Origin: Mesorhizobium sp.
Lineage (GTDB): Bacteria; Pseudomonadota; Alphaproteobacteria; Rhizobiales; Rhizobiaceae
NCBI GenBank assembly: GCA_004020365.1
Contig: SAQR01000062.1
Coordinates: forward strand, 1-32,543
Length of the DNA stretch: 32,543 bases
Reading direction: 5' to 3'
The position numbers and the translations under genes were made by a program. Of this stretch, positions 18,929 through 27,714 are shown piece after piece. The notes under the pieces are model-generated. The model searched no databases. It was not told the origin of the DNA and worked only from the letters and a program-made list of their open reading frames with translations. Each line of letters starts with the position of its first letter. Position 1 is the first letter of the stretch.

Positions 18929-19426
18929 TCAGGCGGCCTTGGCCATTTCGTTGGCCGAGGCGTCCGCCAATCCGGTGAGCGCCTCGTCTGTCATAGACTC
19001 TTCGCCGAGCGTCTGTTCGATCAGCTTGGCGGCGTCGCTCATGCCCAAAACCTCGGCCCAGCGCTTCAGCGTGCCATAGCGGGTGATCTCGTAGTGCTCG
19101 ACAGCCTGGGCAGCGGAGATCAGACCGGCGTCCAGTGCGGGAGTTCCCTTGAACTCCTCCATAATCTCCTCGCCCTCCTCGATGATGCCGTCGATCGCGG
19201 GACACGTCTTGCCCTGTGCCCGCTTGCCAAGGAGCTCGAAAACCTGCTGCAGGCGCTCGACATGACCGTCGGTTTCGTCCTTGTGCTTCTCGAAGGCTGC
19301 CTTCAGATCGGCCGATGAGGCGGCGCGCGCCATCTTGGGAAGCGCCTTCAGGATCTTCTTTTCCGCGTAATAGATATCTTTGAGCGTATCGAGGAAGAGA
19401 TCATCCAATGTCTTTTCTTTCGCCAT
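18929..19426 (-). CDS. DUF892 ferritin-like protein (YciE/YciF family), copy 1
   Basis: 165-residue cytoplasmic protein of the DUF892/YciE-YciF family. The opening KTLDDLFLDTLKDIYYAEKK and the helices with DETDGHVERLQQVF and AQAVEHYEITRYGTL carry the carboxylate/histidine ligands of a ferritin-like di-metal site. The family is induced by osmotic and general stress in enterobacteria and alphaproteobacteria. ATG 19426 follows AAAAGGAAA. It ends with a strong terminator, so the peptide/PhnA operon downstream is separate. A second, diverged DUF892 gene lies at 29877. No EcfG motif with correct spacing was found; the best is GGAAC-N16-GCTT at 19495-19519. Confidence 0.92.
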   Translation of the reverse strand: MAKEKTLDDLFLDTLKDIYYAEKKILKALPKMARAASSADLKAAFEKHKDETDGHVERLQQVFELLGKRAQGKTCPAIDGIIEEGEEIMEEFKGTPALDAGLISAAQAVEHYEITRYGTLKRWAEVLGMSDAAKLIEQTLGEESMTDEALTGLADASANEMAKAA

Positions 19427-19888
19427 GGCGGATTTCCTTTTGGTTCCAGCGTTTTTTTGTTGTCGTTCACGGGGTTGTGAAACGCATGCTCAACAAGCTC
19501 GCAACGCCGGAAAGGTTCCTTTGAGACGTCTCGCTGCACGTCACTCTGACTTCGTGGGTCAACCCCTGGTTCAATTCACTTCCCGCTCCGCCAGCCATTT
19601 CGCTATCGAGGGATCGCGTGATGCTCTGATACTTGGCGTCTCTATCTATCGAGATTCTTGAGAATATTTTTGTCGGCGCAGCCATGAACGAGCGCGCCTG
19701 ACCTTGGGGATGCTGCTCGCCAAAGTCGCCGGCGGCGAGACCAGCCCTTCCACCTAAAAGAATTCTCTGCGAGAACGATGTCTCCCGCCAATCGTGACGC
19801 CGCCTGGCCTCACCGATCGGGATTGATTGAGGACGCGGCAGCAACCCGATTACAAAGATGATTATCTGAAGTGGGCTGGTCGTCCCTG
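19427..19888. other. Intergenic stretch without a gene
   Basis: About 460 bases between the DUF892 gene and the propeller glycosidase. Open frames here have no RBS and no recognisable protein features. It includes the degenerate GGAAC element at 19495-19519. Confidence 0.4.
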
Positions 19889-20812
19889 TTAGGCGACTCG
19901 TGAAAGGACTTGCTGATCCAGGTCGCACCTAGCCAGTCCGAAACGCCAGCGATGGTTCGTTGCCTCACGTCTGCTCTGGTAAAACAAGGTCAGTTTCCCG
20001 CCGTCGATCATCACTGTCGAATGGCCGTTCTCCCCAGGCTCACCAGGATCAAGCACGGGGCCGACCGACACGTAGGGACCCTGGACCTCGTCGGCGATGG
20101 CGAAGAATACGCGCTGACGACTTCCGCGCGGACCGTCGGGAAGGAAGCAGGTGGCGTTGAGAAGCACGCGACCGTCAGGTAATTCGACCAGTTGGGCGCC
20201 CTCGATCCCCCATTCGTAGTCCGGATGCTCGCGCGCGTTGTGATGGGGAACGTCGAGATGGTCCAATATCTTACCGAGACGTTTCCACGGCCCGAACCAG
20301 GAATCGGATTGGCTGCGCGCCAGATAGACGTCAGGCTGCGGCACCCTGGTGAATTTAGGCATGCCTGAATAGACGATGTAGCGCTTGCCGCCGATGATCG
20401 CCGGATGGGGATCGTAGATCCCGTCCTCATCGGTGTCCGGAAGGGACAATATCGCCGGATTCAGCACCACCCAATGAAAGCCATCATTGGACACCGCATG
20501 CTCGCAACGTCCGCCGGACTTCATGAATTCGGTCTGGATGAACATGTGGAAAACGCCGCATTCATGGATGACGCCGGGCGCCGCTATGCCCGATCCGGTT
20601 ACCGCCAAGTCGAGCGCCTCATGCTCAGTCCACGGCCCATAAAGGTCCGGAGCCGTGGCATGTAGTATTTTCCAGCTCTCGGTCGTGACAGTGCCGCTGG
20701 AACCGAAGACGTGCCAAAGCGTGCCGTCGAACACCGGACAAGGATCCTTCAGATCATCCACGGACTGCGGGTGAAACAACGGAAAGACGTTGGTTTCAAA
20801 GTTAAACTTCAT
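19889..20812 (-). CDS. Five-bladed beta-propeller glycoside hydrolase (GH43/GH32-like)
   Basis: 307 residues with the repeating blade pattern of the GH43/62/32/68 superfamily. The first blade carries KDPCPVFDGTLWHVFGSSG, a middle blade has YDPHPAIIGGKRYIVYSGMP, and a later one WGIEGAQLVELPDGRVLLNA with a candidate catalytic Glu. The exact substrate (arabinose, xylose, galactofuranose or fructose linkage) cannot be read from the sequence. No signal peptide is apparent. ATG 20812 (MKFNFETNVFPLFHPQ) is the natural family start, with AAGGA immediately before it. A TTG at 20878 would add 22 residues of no family character. It is divergent from the glycosyltransferase/glf operon. Confidence 0.75.
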   Translation of the reverse strand: MKFNFETNVFPLFHPQSVDDLKDPCPVFDGTLWHVFGSSGTVTTESWKILHATAPDLYGPWTEHEALDLAVTGSGIAAPGVIHECGVFHMFIQTEFMKSGGRCEHAVSNDGFHWVVLNPAILSLPDTDEDGIYDPHPAIIGGKRYIVYSGMPKFTRVPQPDVYLARSQSDSWFGPWKRLGKILDHLDVPHHNAREHPDYEWGIEGAQLVELPDGRVLLNATCFLPDGPRGSRQRVFFAIADEVQGPYVSVGPVLDPGEPGENGHSTVMIDGGKLTLFYQSRREATNHRWRFGLARCDLDQQVLSRVA

Positions 20813-21111
20813 TCCTTGCGGCTCTCTCACGGTGGCTGCCTTCATCGGCCCATGCGTTGGGCCATTTGTGGCGACCAAAACAAATCATGCGCAGCTCATT
20901 AACTTTTATACCTGCGCTCATGAATGGTTGTTGAACGACTGAGCGGATTTCAGCCGTTCTGTGGCAATGCGCCACATTTGGGGAGATCTGAAGCTGCAAG
21001 GGCCCCCGCCTTGGCCGAGGCGCTGTCCGTCGGGTGTTGGTAGCAGCGCCGCTTCTCTTCGAACAAGTGCGCTAGTGGCCGGCTCGGCGGCTCCAGCCAA
21101 TTAAAATCCGT
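20813..21111. other. Divergent intergenic stretch, no gene seen
   Basis: Lies between the propeller glycosidase and the glycosyltransferase operon. An AGAAC-N18-CGTT sequence on the minus strand (20934-20960) departs from the EcfG consensus in both base and spacing and is not called. Confidence 0.4.
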
Positions 21112-21136
21112 GGAACAACTTACTCAAATGAAAGTT
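21112..21136 (+). promoter_or_regulatory. EcfG-type promoter, GGAAC-N16-AGTT
   Basis: GGAAC at 21112-21116, 16-base spacer, AGTT at 21133-21136. It lies 90 bases before the glycosyltransferase start, in an AT-richer leader. Confidence 0.6.
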
Positions 21137-21226
21137 AGATGTACGGATGAAGGCTTCAGCAGGAGCGATCTTCGGTTAACATATGTTAATCTGAGAATTG
21201 TAAACTATAACTAAAGGGATTCTTAC

Positions 21227-22399
21227 ATGAAAATAGCGGGCGGCAAAAAAAATAAACCAAATATCCCCCTAAAATCGTCTATTTTACTTTGCTTTTCTCA
21301 CCTCAGGTGGGATTTCGTACACCAACGCCCGCAGCATATTCTGACGCACGCCTCAAAACAGCAGCAGCTAATTTACTTTGAGGAGCCGGTCTACGAGGAA
21401 ACACGCTATCCTTCGATGCGGGTGAACGATCCGTCTGCAATGATCACAATCGTAACCCCGGTTCTTCCGGTCGGCATTTCCGCAACAAAGGCAGACGCCA
21501 TCCAGCGCAGGTTCGTCGACCAGATCGTCAACTCAACTCCGCATGACCGGCTGACTATATGGTACTACACGCCCATGGCGCTGCGTTTCAGTGACCATCT
21601 AGTCTGCGATGTATGCGTCTACGACTGCATGGATGAACTCTCCGCCTTCAAGAACGCACCGGCAGAGTTGACGCAGATGGAAAAAGCGCTGTTCCAGCGC
21701 GCTGATGTCGTGTTCACGGGCGGGCAGAGTCTGTACGAGGCCAAACGAAGCCTCCATAGGTCGATTTTTCCCTTCCCCAGCAGCATCGACGTTGCGCATT
21801 TCCACAAGGCAAGAGAGCCCGGCGATGACCCTGGAGACCAGGCAGACATACCTCAACCGAGAGTGGGCTTCTTCGGCGTGATCGACGAACGGCTCGACGT
21901 TGAAATGATCGCACAGGCGGCTGCGGCAATGCCCGAAGTGCATTTCGTCATGCTCGGCCCGGTGGTCAAGATCGACCCGCTAAGCCTGCCGCGCGCAAGT
22001 AACTTGCATTGGTTGGGTGCCAAGTCCTACGCCGACCTGCCTCGCTATCTCGGGCATTGGAGCGCCGGCTGGATGCCCTTCGCGCTCAATGAGGCGACAC
22101 GCTATATCAGCCCGACCAAAACTCCTGAGTTCCTGGCCGCCGGGCTGCCGGTGGTCTCCACGGCGATTGTGGACGTCGTGCGCACCTATGGTGCTGAAGG
22201 CCTGGTCGACATCGTCGACGCCGAAGATATCGAAACCAAGCTTCGGTCCGTTCTGTCACGTCCCCGGAATTTCCTGCTGAAGGAAGTCGATGCCTACCTC
22301 GCTAACATGTCCTGGGAACGAACGTGGGAAGCAATGGCTGCCCATATTCAGCGCGCCTATGCAATGAAAAGCATTGTGCCTTTGCGCCGGGGAGCCTGA
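21227..22399 (+). CDS. Glycosyltransferase, GT-B fold (GT4/TuaH-like)
   Basis: 390 residues. The N-terminal domain opens LLCFSHLRWDFVHQRPQHIL, typical of a group of GT-B enzymes near TuaH. The C-terminal nucleotide-sugar half has GFFGVIDERLDVEMIAQAAA, VHFVMLGPVVKIDP and ATRYISPTKTPEFLAAGLPV, where the Glu of PEFLAAG corresponds to the donor-binding E of the family. The stop lies two bases before the UDP-galactopyranose mutase start, so UDP-galactofuranose is a likely donor (inference). ATG 21227 follows AAAGGGA. The first 20 codons are unusually AT-rich. An EcfG-type promoter precedes it. Confidence 0.85.
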   Translation: MKIAGGKKNKPNIPLKSSILLCFSHLRWDFVHQRPQHILTHASKQQQLIYFEEPVYEETRYPSMRVNDPSAMITIVTPVLPVGISATKADAIQRRFVDQIVNSTPHDRLTIWYYTPMALRFSDHLVCDVCVYDCMDELSAFKNAPAELTQMEKALFQRADVVFTGGQSLYEAKRSLHRSIFPFPSSIDVAHFHKAREPGDDPGDQADIPQPRVGFFGVIDERLDVEMIAQAAAAMPEVHFVMLGPVVKIDPLSLPRASNLHWLGAKSYADLPRYLGHWSAGWMPFALNEATRYISPTKTPEFLAAGLPVVSTAIVDVVRTYGAEGLVDIVDAEDIETKLRSVLSRPRNFLLKEVDAYLANMSWERTWEAMAAHIQRAYAMKSIVPLRRGA

Positions 22400-22401
22400 C
22401 C

Positions 22402-23571
22402 ATGTTCGATTGGTTGATTGTCGGCGCCGGCTTCGCTGGCAGCGTGCTCGCCGAACGCATCGCATCGCAACGGCATGAAAGCGTCCTGCTCATCGACCGG
22501 CGAAATCACATCGGCGGCAACGCTTATGACTGTTACGACGAAGCGGGAATTCTGGTCCACCGCTATGGGCCGCATATATTCCACACCAACGCCCGATCGA
22601 TCATCGACTATCTCTCGCAATTCACCGAATGGAGGCCTTACGAACATCGCGTTCTGTCTTCGGTCGACGGAAAACTGCTGCCGATACCGATCAACCTCGA
22701 CACTATCAATCGTCTGTACGATCTTGAATTGACGCCCGAGCAGTTGGAGGAGTTCTTCGCATCCCGGCGAGAAACGGTCGAGGAAGTCCGGACCGCCGAA
22801 GATGTGGTTGTGAGCACCGTTGGCAGAGAACTCTACGAAAAATTTTTTCGCGGCTATACAAGGAAGCAGTGGGGCGTCGATCCGGCCCAACTAAGCAAGT
22901 CCGTGACTGCGCGGGTCCCTACGCGGATCAACCGTGATGATCGCTACTTTGGCGACACTTTCCAGAATATGCCGGCTGGCGGGTATACACGCATGTTCCA
23001 GCGCATGCTGGACAACCCAAGGATCAAGATCATGCTGCAGACCGATTATCGCGAAATTCGCGACAAGATCCCCTTTCAGCGGATGATCTACACCGGGCCG
23101 GTTGATGAATATTTCGACTGGAGCCTTGGTCGTCTGCCTTATCGGTCACTGCGGTTCGAGCACGTGACGCTTGATTGCGAGCAGTTTCAGCCGGTCGCCG
23201 TTGTCAACTATCCGCAGACCGAAAACTATACCCGCATTACCGAGTACAAGCATCTGACCGGTCAGCAGAGCCCGAAGACCAGCCTGACTTACGAATATCC
23301 AACCGACATCGGAGATCCCTATTACCCGGTGCCGCGGGCGGAAAACGAGGCGCTGTACAAACGCTATGAAGCACTGGCAGCGGCGTGCCCCGAAGTGTGG
23401 TTCGTCGGGCGCCTGGCCACGTACCGCTACTACAATATGGATCAGGTTGTCGGTCAGGCTTTAGCGACGTTCGCGCGCATTCAACAGAGCCTGCCGGCAA
23501 ACGGCACCGTGCAGATGCTTACGCACCGGACGATGCTCGGCCAACATTCGGAGCAGTTCCCCACCTACTGA
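22402..23571 (+). CDS. glf: UDP-galactopyranose mutase
   Basis: Flavoenzyme that interconverts UDP-galactopyranose and UDP-galactofuranose, the donor for galactofuranose in surface glycans. 389 residues, normal for bacterial Glf. Seen: the FAD-binding GAGFAGSVLAERIA, RRNHIGGNAYD, the conserved RYGPHIFHTN, the substrate loop YTRKQWGVDPAQLSKSVTAR with the conserved W, RDDRYFGDTFQNMPAGGYT, and the C-terminal YRYYNMDQVVGQAL. All key elements are present. ATG 22402 follows GGGGAG and lies two bases past the glycosyltransferase stop, so the two genes form an operon. It is convergent with the glycosidase at 23595. Confidence 0.96.
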   Translation: MFDWLIVGAGFAGSVLAERIASQRHESVLLIDRRNHIGGNAYDCYDEAGILVHRYGPHIFHTNARSIIDYLSQFTEWRPYEHRVLSSVDGKLLPIPINLDTINRLYDLELTPEQLEEFFASRRETVEEVRTAEDVVVSTVGRELYEKFFRGYTRKQWGVDPAQLSKSVTARVPTRINRDDRYFGDTFQNMPAGGYTRMFQRMLDNPRIKIMLQTDYREIRDKIPFQRMIYTGPVDEYFDWSLGRLPYRSLRFEHVTLDCEQFQPVAVVNYPQTENYTRITEYKHLTGQQSPKTSLTYEYPTDIGDPYYPVPRAENEALYKRYEALAAACPEVWFVGRLATYRYYNMDQVVGQALATFARIQQSLPANGTVQMLTHRTMLGQHSEQFPTY

Positions 23572-23594
23572 CGTGGCCCGCCCTTCTTCGACCG

Positions 23595-24743
23595 CTACGA
23601 AACACCCGCCGCGAACAATGTGCGCTGGCGCTCCAATTCATTTGCAACCGGCTGGCGAAGACTGCGCGAACCGTCGGCATGAATCGTGGAGAACAAGCCG
23701 ACTTCCGCGTGGCGCGAATTGTCCCAGCCGGGATACGCGGTCACCGGGTACAGACATATACCCTGAACCGGGGCACCACGGCTCATTGCGTCACGGACCT
23801 CATCGCAAACATAATGGAGCCATGCCGGTCGGCCTGATCCCTCAGCGCCCGTCTCGGCGATAAACATGGGCTTTCTGTAGCGCTCAGCGACCTCGACCAA
23901 CATTTCCGAAAGTGCCCGGTATTCGTGGTGGCCCATCGGTATCGTTGGCCCCTGAAAGTACCATTGATTGTGCGGATAAAAGTTAAGGCCGATGACGTCG
24001 ACACAGTCCTCGCTGCCGCCCAGTTCGGGCTCGGCACGGCCGGTCAGCATGTCATAGGCTTCAAACTGGCCCTGACGAACATCTTCCGCGCGCCGCTGCT
24101 CGGCACGAGTGCGGTCTCGAGGAGCGACATGGATTAGCGGTTCAGCCCAGATGAACCGGCAATCAGGTTCGGCATCCCGCATCGCTTTGACGCCCGCAAC
24201 CGCTGCCCTCACAAGCTGCCGCTTGAACCATCCCCGCTTCTTCGGCCCCACGCGCGGGAAATAGCCGACCTCTATCGCCCATGCGAAGAACGAAATTTCA
24301 TTGATGGGACATACCAGGGGAGCTGCCCCTGCAACGGAGCGGTGAACCCGGACAGCCTCAGCGGCGAATCGCACATAGGCGTCGGTGAAACCTGAGCCAC
24401 CCTGGTCGACATGGTCCGGCGAGCCGTAGTGAAAGATATCCCAGATGACCTGCACCTGGGCGGCCTGAGCCGCTTCGATCATCGATATCCAACCCGACCA
24501 ATCGAAAACTCCTGGCGCTGGTTCAATCAGGTGCCAGCGCAAGCCATCGCGAATCGTGCGAAGCCCAAGGGCAGCACAACTGCGATAGTCGCCGAGGGCA
24601 TGCGTGTCGTGAGCGGTCGCGCGGATCAAATCGAGGCGCACTCCGTCGCCGCGTCGATGCGATGAACACTCGAAACCAGCCATGAAGAAGCTGGCAAACG
24701 CGGACCGGTACTCGCCTGGCCGATGCGCCGGATCGCTGCTCAT
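23595..24743 (-). CDS. Glycoside hydrolase, clan A TIM barrel (GH1/GH5-like)
   Basis: 382 residues from ATG 24743. TIM-barrel strands are visible: FFMAGFECSSH, LGLRTIRDGLRWHLIEPAPG, VIWDIFHYGSP, PLVCPINEISFFAWA (acid/base Glu in NEIS), FIWAEPLIHV, VIGLNFYPHNQWYF and MFIAETGAEG (nucleophile Glu in AETG). The N-E/E-T-G pair is the clan A retaining pattern. No signal peptide is seen. Substrate unknown; a beta-linked glycan made by the neighbouring genes is plausible. The start is uncertain: the frame is open to TTG 25037, and an EcfG-type promoter ends at 25093, so either a 340-base leader or a longer N-terminus exists. Confidence 0.8.
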   Translation of the reverse strand: MSSDPAHRPGEYRSAFASFFMAGFECSSHRRGDGVRLDLIRATAHDTHALGDYRSCAALGLRTIRDGLRWHLIEPAPGVFDWSGWISMIEAAQAAQVQVIWDIFHYGSPDHVDQGGSGFTDAYVRFAAEAVRVHRSVAGAAPLVCPINEISFFAWAIEVGYFPRVGPKKRGWFKRQLVRAAVAGVKAMRDAEPDCRFIWAEPLIHVAPRDRTRAEQRRAEDVRQGQFEAYDMLTGRAEPELGGSEDCVDVIGLNFYPHNQWYFQGPTIPMGHHEYRALSEMLVEVAERYRKPMFIAETGAEGSGRPAWLHYVCDEVRDAMSRGAPVQGICLYPVTAYPGWDNSRHAEVGLFSTIHADGSRSLRQPVANELERQRTLFAAGVS

Positions 24744-25092
24744 ACGTTCGACCCGTCGGCCAAGGCTCGCGCTGACGCTCCCGCCAGGCAACCGGCCATT
24801 GCCTGCCTCGACCGCCACGATTTCCTTCGGGCCTCCATCACGTCGTCCCCTGAGCGGTAAATGCCGTGCGAGCGTAGAATGTTGAGCAAGCAAGCGTGAG
24901 GGAGCCGAGTCCAGCTGTTGTCGGTGAGCAGACGTTGACCTCAGGATGGCAGGCCGGCGCTCTGAAGCCGTGCCTCGCCAACCGTTGTCGGGCTGGATGA
25001 TGGAATCCGAAGAGGGAGAAGATCGCGGGTACGACAACTATGAAGCCGATGAGATGAAACGACACGCGAGATCTCCCCCACACTGCCTACCG

Positions 25093-25117
25093 AACTTGCC
25101 TGCGAAGGTGAGGTTCC
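25093..25117 (-). promoter_or_regulatory. EcfG-type promoter, GGAAC-N16-AGTT (minus strand)
   Basis: Read on the minus strand: GGAAC (25117-25113), 16-base spacer, AGTT (25096-25093). It points toward the glycosidase that ends at 23595, about 350 bases from its likely ATG. Confidence 0.5.
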
Positions 25118-25462
25118 CCTTCGGTGAAGTTTTTCTGGTCGGGAGGCTACCCGCCAACCTGGCATTTCTGCCTTGTCGACGAAGCGACGCACGACAATTC
25201 CGCTCCCTTGTCATGTCCGCAGCGAGGGCTCTCACACGGCTATCTGAACCGAGCGTGCGTTCTGCGGCCTGCCGCGCCGCTCTTGAGGCAGGACGCCGCG
25301 GCTCGAGACAGTGCATCGTTGTACCGCAAGTTGGGGCGAAAGGATCATTGGGCTGCCAAACCCGGCGAAACATTTTGCCACCGCGGCAGTTATACTGCTC
25401 CGCGGACGAAATTCGAGCATGCCTTGAACGATATCAGATTGGCGATACCGCCGGGGGGCGAA

Positions 25463-26884
25463 GTGGAAGACGCCGCGCCGAGATCGGCTGCGGGCCTGCC
25501 TTGGATCAAGGTAGCCGGTTCCTATTTCGTCACCGAGGACGGCGAGGCATGGACGCCGATCGGGCAGAATGATGCGGTAAGCTGGCCCGAACTCAATGGT
25601 CTGTTCCGGCGCGCCGATATGGCCGGCGTGGAAGATCATCTCCGTTGGCTGAAGGAAAGTGGCGTCACCTGCCTCAGGCTGATGCTCGAATATGCCCAGG
25701 TTCGCCACCGCTATTTCGAGAAGCCGCAGGGCCGCTTCGTGCCGGCGATGGTGCAACTGTGGGACGACCTCTTCCGTCTTTGCGAAAAACAGGGTTTAAG
25801 AATCCTGCTCACCCCCTTCGATACGTTCTGGCAGTGGCGCCATTGGCGCCACCACCCCTACAACCGCCATAACGGAGGCGTGCTGGACCACCCGTCGCGA
25901 TTCCTGGTCTGCCCCGATACGCGCCGCGCGATCAAGGCGAGACTGGAATTCGTGGTTCGCAGATGGAGCGGCAGTGGAGCCCTTTTCGCATGGGACCTCT
26001 GGAACGAAATCCATCCCGAGCAGGCTCAGGGCAGCGCGCATGGCTTCGGCGCCTTCATCCATGATCTCAGCGATTTTGTGCGCCGCTTGGAAACGTCACT
26101 TTACGGCCGCTCTCACCCGCAGACCGTTTCGCTGTTCGGACCTGAGCTTCGCTGGCGGCCCCACATGCCGCTGTCCGCGCCGATCTTCCGCCACCCCGAC
26201 CTCGATTTCGCCTCCCTCCATCTCTATGAGGAGGGCACGATTGACGACCCCAGTGACACGGTGGCGCCGGCGCTCGGCATGGCGCGAATCGTCGGAGCGG
26301 CGCTTGGTGAAATTCATGACGGCCGCCCTTTTCTCGATTCCGAGCACGGTCCGATCCACGCGTTCAAGGACAAGAAGATCACGCTCCCCGAACCTTTCGA
26401 CGATGAATATTTCCGCCATATGCAATGGGCTCACCTGGCGGCGGGGGGTGCCGGTGGCGGCATGCGGTGGCCGAACCGCTCCCCGCACGTGCTCACCCCC
26501 GGCATGCGGCGGGCGCAGCGTTCGCTGGCCGACTTCCTGCCTCTGATAGATTGGGTTTCGTTCCGGCGTGTCCATCTCGGCAACAAGATGCGTGTTTGTG
26601 GTCCCGACATCGCGCCGGTCGCCTGCGGCGACGATTCCCAGGCAGTGGTCTGGCTGGTTCGCAGCGACACGATCGGGCGAAATGGCATGCTGCGCGCCGG
26701 CACTGCGCCCATTCCTGCCGTCCTGGAGCTGCCCGGGTTGGCTCGCGGCATCTACCGCGTCACCGCCTGGGACACCGCGGCCGGCAGGCAAACAGCGGAA
26801 TGGCAAGCGAATTCGGACGGCTGGCTGAAGCTTGATTTGCCGCCGTTCTCCGCCGATGTCGCCCTTGCCATCCGCCCGGTCTAG
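25463..26884 (+). CDS. Glycoside hydrolase, cellulase/mannanase-like TIM barrel (GH5-like)
   Basis: 473 residues from GTG 25463. It opens WIKVAGSYFVTEDGEAWTPI, which places a sugar-binding start of GH5-type enzymes. Barrel elements follow: LRWLKESGVTCLRLMLEYAQ, ILLTPFDTFWQWRHW, LFAWDLWNEIHPEQ (acid/base Glu in NEI), FASLHLYEEG and PFLDSEHGPI (nucleophile Glu). A beta-sandwich tail (residues about 370-473) ends it. No signal peptide. The start is uncertain. GGGGGG precedes GTG 25463. TTG 25424 or a longer frame from 25124 is possible, but the extra residues have no family character. Function with the divergent GH is inferred only from proximity. Confidence 0.75.
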   Translation: MEDAAPRSAAGLPWIKVAGSYFVTEDGEAWTPIGQNDAVSWPELNGLFRRADMAGVEDHLRWLKESGVTCLRLMLEYAQVRHRYFEKPQGRFVPAMVQLWDDLFRLCEKQGLRILLTPFDTFWQWRHWRHHPYNRHNGGVLDHPSRFLVCPDTRRAIKARLEFVVRRWSGSGALFAWDLWNEIHPEQAQGSAHGFGAFIHDLSDFVRRLETSLYGRSHPQTVSLFGPELRWRPHMPLSAPIFRHPDLDFASLHLYEEGTIDDPSDTVAPALGMARIVGAALGEIHDGRPFLDSEHGPIHAFKDKKITLPEPFDDEYFRHMQWAHLAAGGAGGGMRWPNRSPHVLTPGMRRAQRSLADFLPLIDWVSFRRVHLGNKMRVCGPDIAPVACGDDSQAVVWLVRSDTIGRNGMLRAGTAPIPAVLELPGLARGIYRVTAWDTAAGRQTAEWQANSDGWLKLDLPPFSADVALAIRPV

Positions 26885-26921
26885 AGCAGGCCACCTCGCG
26901 CCCCCACCGGTGTCGTGATCT

Positions 26922-26939
26922 CCCAAGCCAAAGCTTGGG
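26922..26939. terminator. Weak hairpin after the GH5-like gene
   Basis: CCCAAGC/GCTTGGG, a 7-bp stem with a CAAA loop, 38 bases past the stop. No T-tract follows, so termination is possible but weakly supported. Confidence 0.35.
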
Positions 26940-27182
26940 GTCTGGTGCCGGCGACGCGATCCTCAAATGGAACACTAGTCACTTCTTAGTATGTCCGGTC
27001 ATCAGGCGACCCAGGTCTTCTGCGAGCGAGACGTCTGTCGATCAGGAAAGAGTTTGTCAAACCTTGCCAGGCGTCTTCGCCCCCCAGGCCTGCTGGCAGC
27101 CTGGCATGAAGTTAGAATGATCCGCGAAAGATAAGTGGAACGGTCGAGGAGGCAAGAGCTCCCACGTTATGCTCGCGTAGAC
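26940..27182. other. Intergenic stretch without a gene
   Basis: No credible ORF. GGAAC occurs at 26969 and 27137 without a GTT element at the right distance. The functional-looking promoter begins at 27183. Confidence 0.4.
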
Positions 27183-27208
27183 GGAACCTGCTGTGGGTTA
27201 GGTATGTT
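27183..27208 (+). promoter_or_regulatory. EcfG-type promoter, GGAAC-N17-TGTT
   Basis: GGAAC at 27183-27187, 17-base spacer, TGTT at 27205-27208. Within the N16/17 range of the consensus but one base longer than the other nine sites. It lies 140 bases before the iron-permease/sigma-factor operon, so it could give positive autoregulation. Confidence 0.5.
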
Positions 27209-27348
27209 ATAGCCGCATAGCGGTGAGCAGTTTGCTATCATCCAGGAGAGACCCCGCGACAAATTGCATTGAAATCTCTCACCTCTAGCGTTCTTTCGGG
27301 GTTTTGCGGTCCGGCAACCGATGGACCTCTTCGCCTGAGGAGCAGAAG

Positions 27349-27714
27349 TTGGAAAAGGTATTCAGCCATCTCGCGGGAGAAGTGGCTCGCGCCATGGGCC
27401 ACGTCTGGGGATTTGCAGTCTGTATGCCATTGACGTCGCTATGGGCAGCATCGGGCTCCGTCTTTGATTACTCGCAGACATGGCAACTCATCATCAACAC
27501 AGGTACGACATTCGCCGCTTTCCTGATGGTGTTTATGATCCAGACTACCCAAAACCGCGATGGCGTAGCGATCCAGGCAAAACTCGATGAGCTGGTTCGC
27601 GCCGGCGAAGGGAAAAGCGACTTGATTGGTATCGAACATCTCACTGGCGACGAAGTCCAGCAAATCCGGGTACGAATCTCCAGTGCCACGGGAAAATCTC
27701 GGAGCGAGCATTGA
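27349..27714 (+). CDS. Low-affinity iron permease family protein
   Basis: 121-residue membrane protein of the low-affinity iron permease family (Pfam Iron_permease). Two transmembrane segments are visible: VWGFAVCMPLTSLWAAS and LIINTGTTFAAFLMVFMIQT. The conserved block MIQTTQNRDGVAIQAKLDEL follows, the hallmark of the family. Bacterial members are common in stress clusters and their iron transport role is not firmly shown. TTG 27349 is chosen because GAGGAG lies 6 bases upstream. A further TTG at 27304 has no RBS. The stop overlaps the sigma-factor start as TTGA, so the two are coupled. Confidence 0.85.
   Translation: MEKVFSHLAGEVARAMGHVWGFAVCMPLTSLWAASGSVFDYSQTWQLIINTGTTFAAFLMVFMIQTTQNRDGVAIQAKLDELVRAGEGKSDLIGIEHLTGDEVQQIRVRISSATGKSRSEH

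Noticed and set aside
19495-19519. GGAAC-N16-GCTT upstream of the first DUF892 gene (minus strand)
   Set aside because: The second element does not match nGTT.
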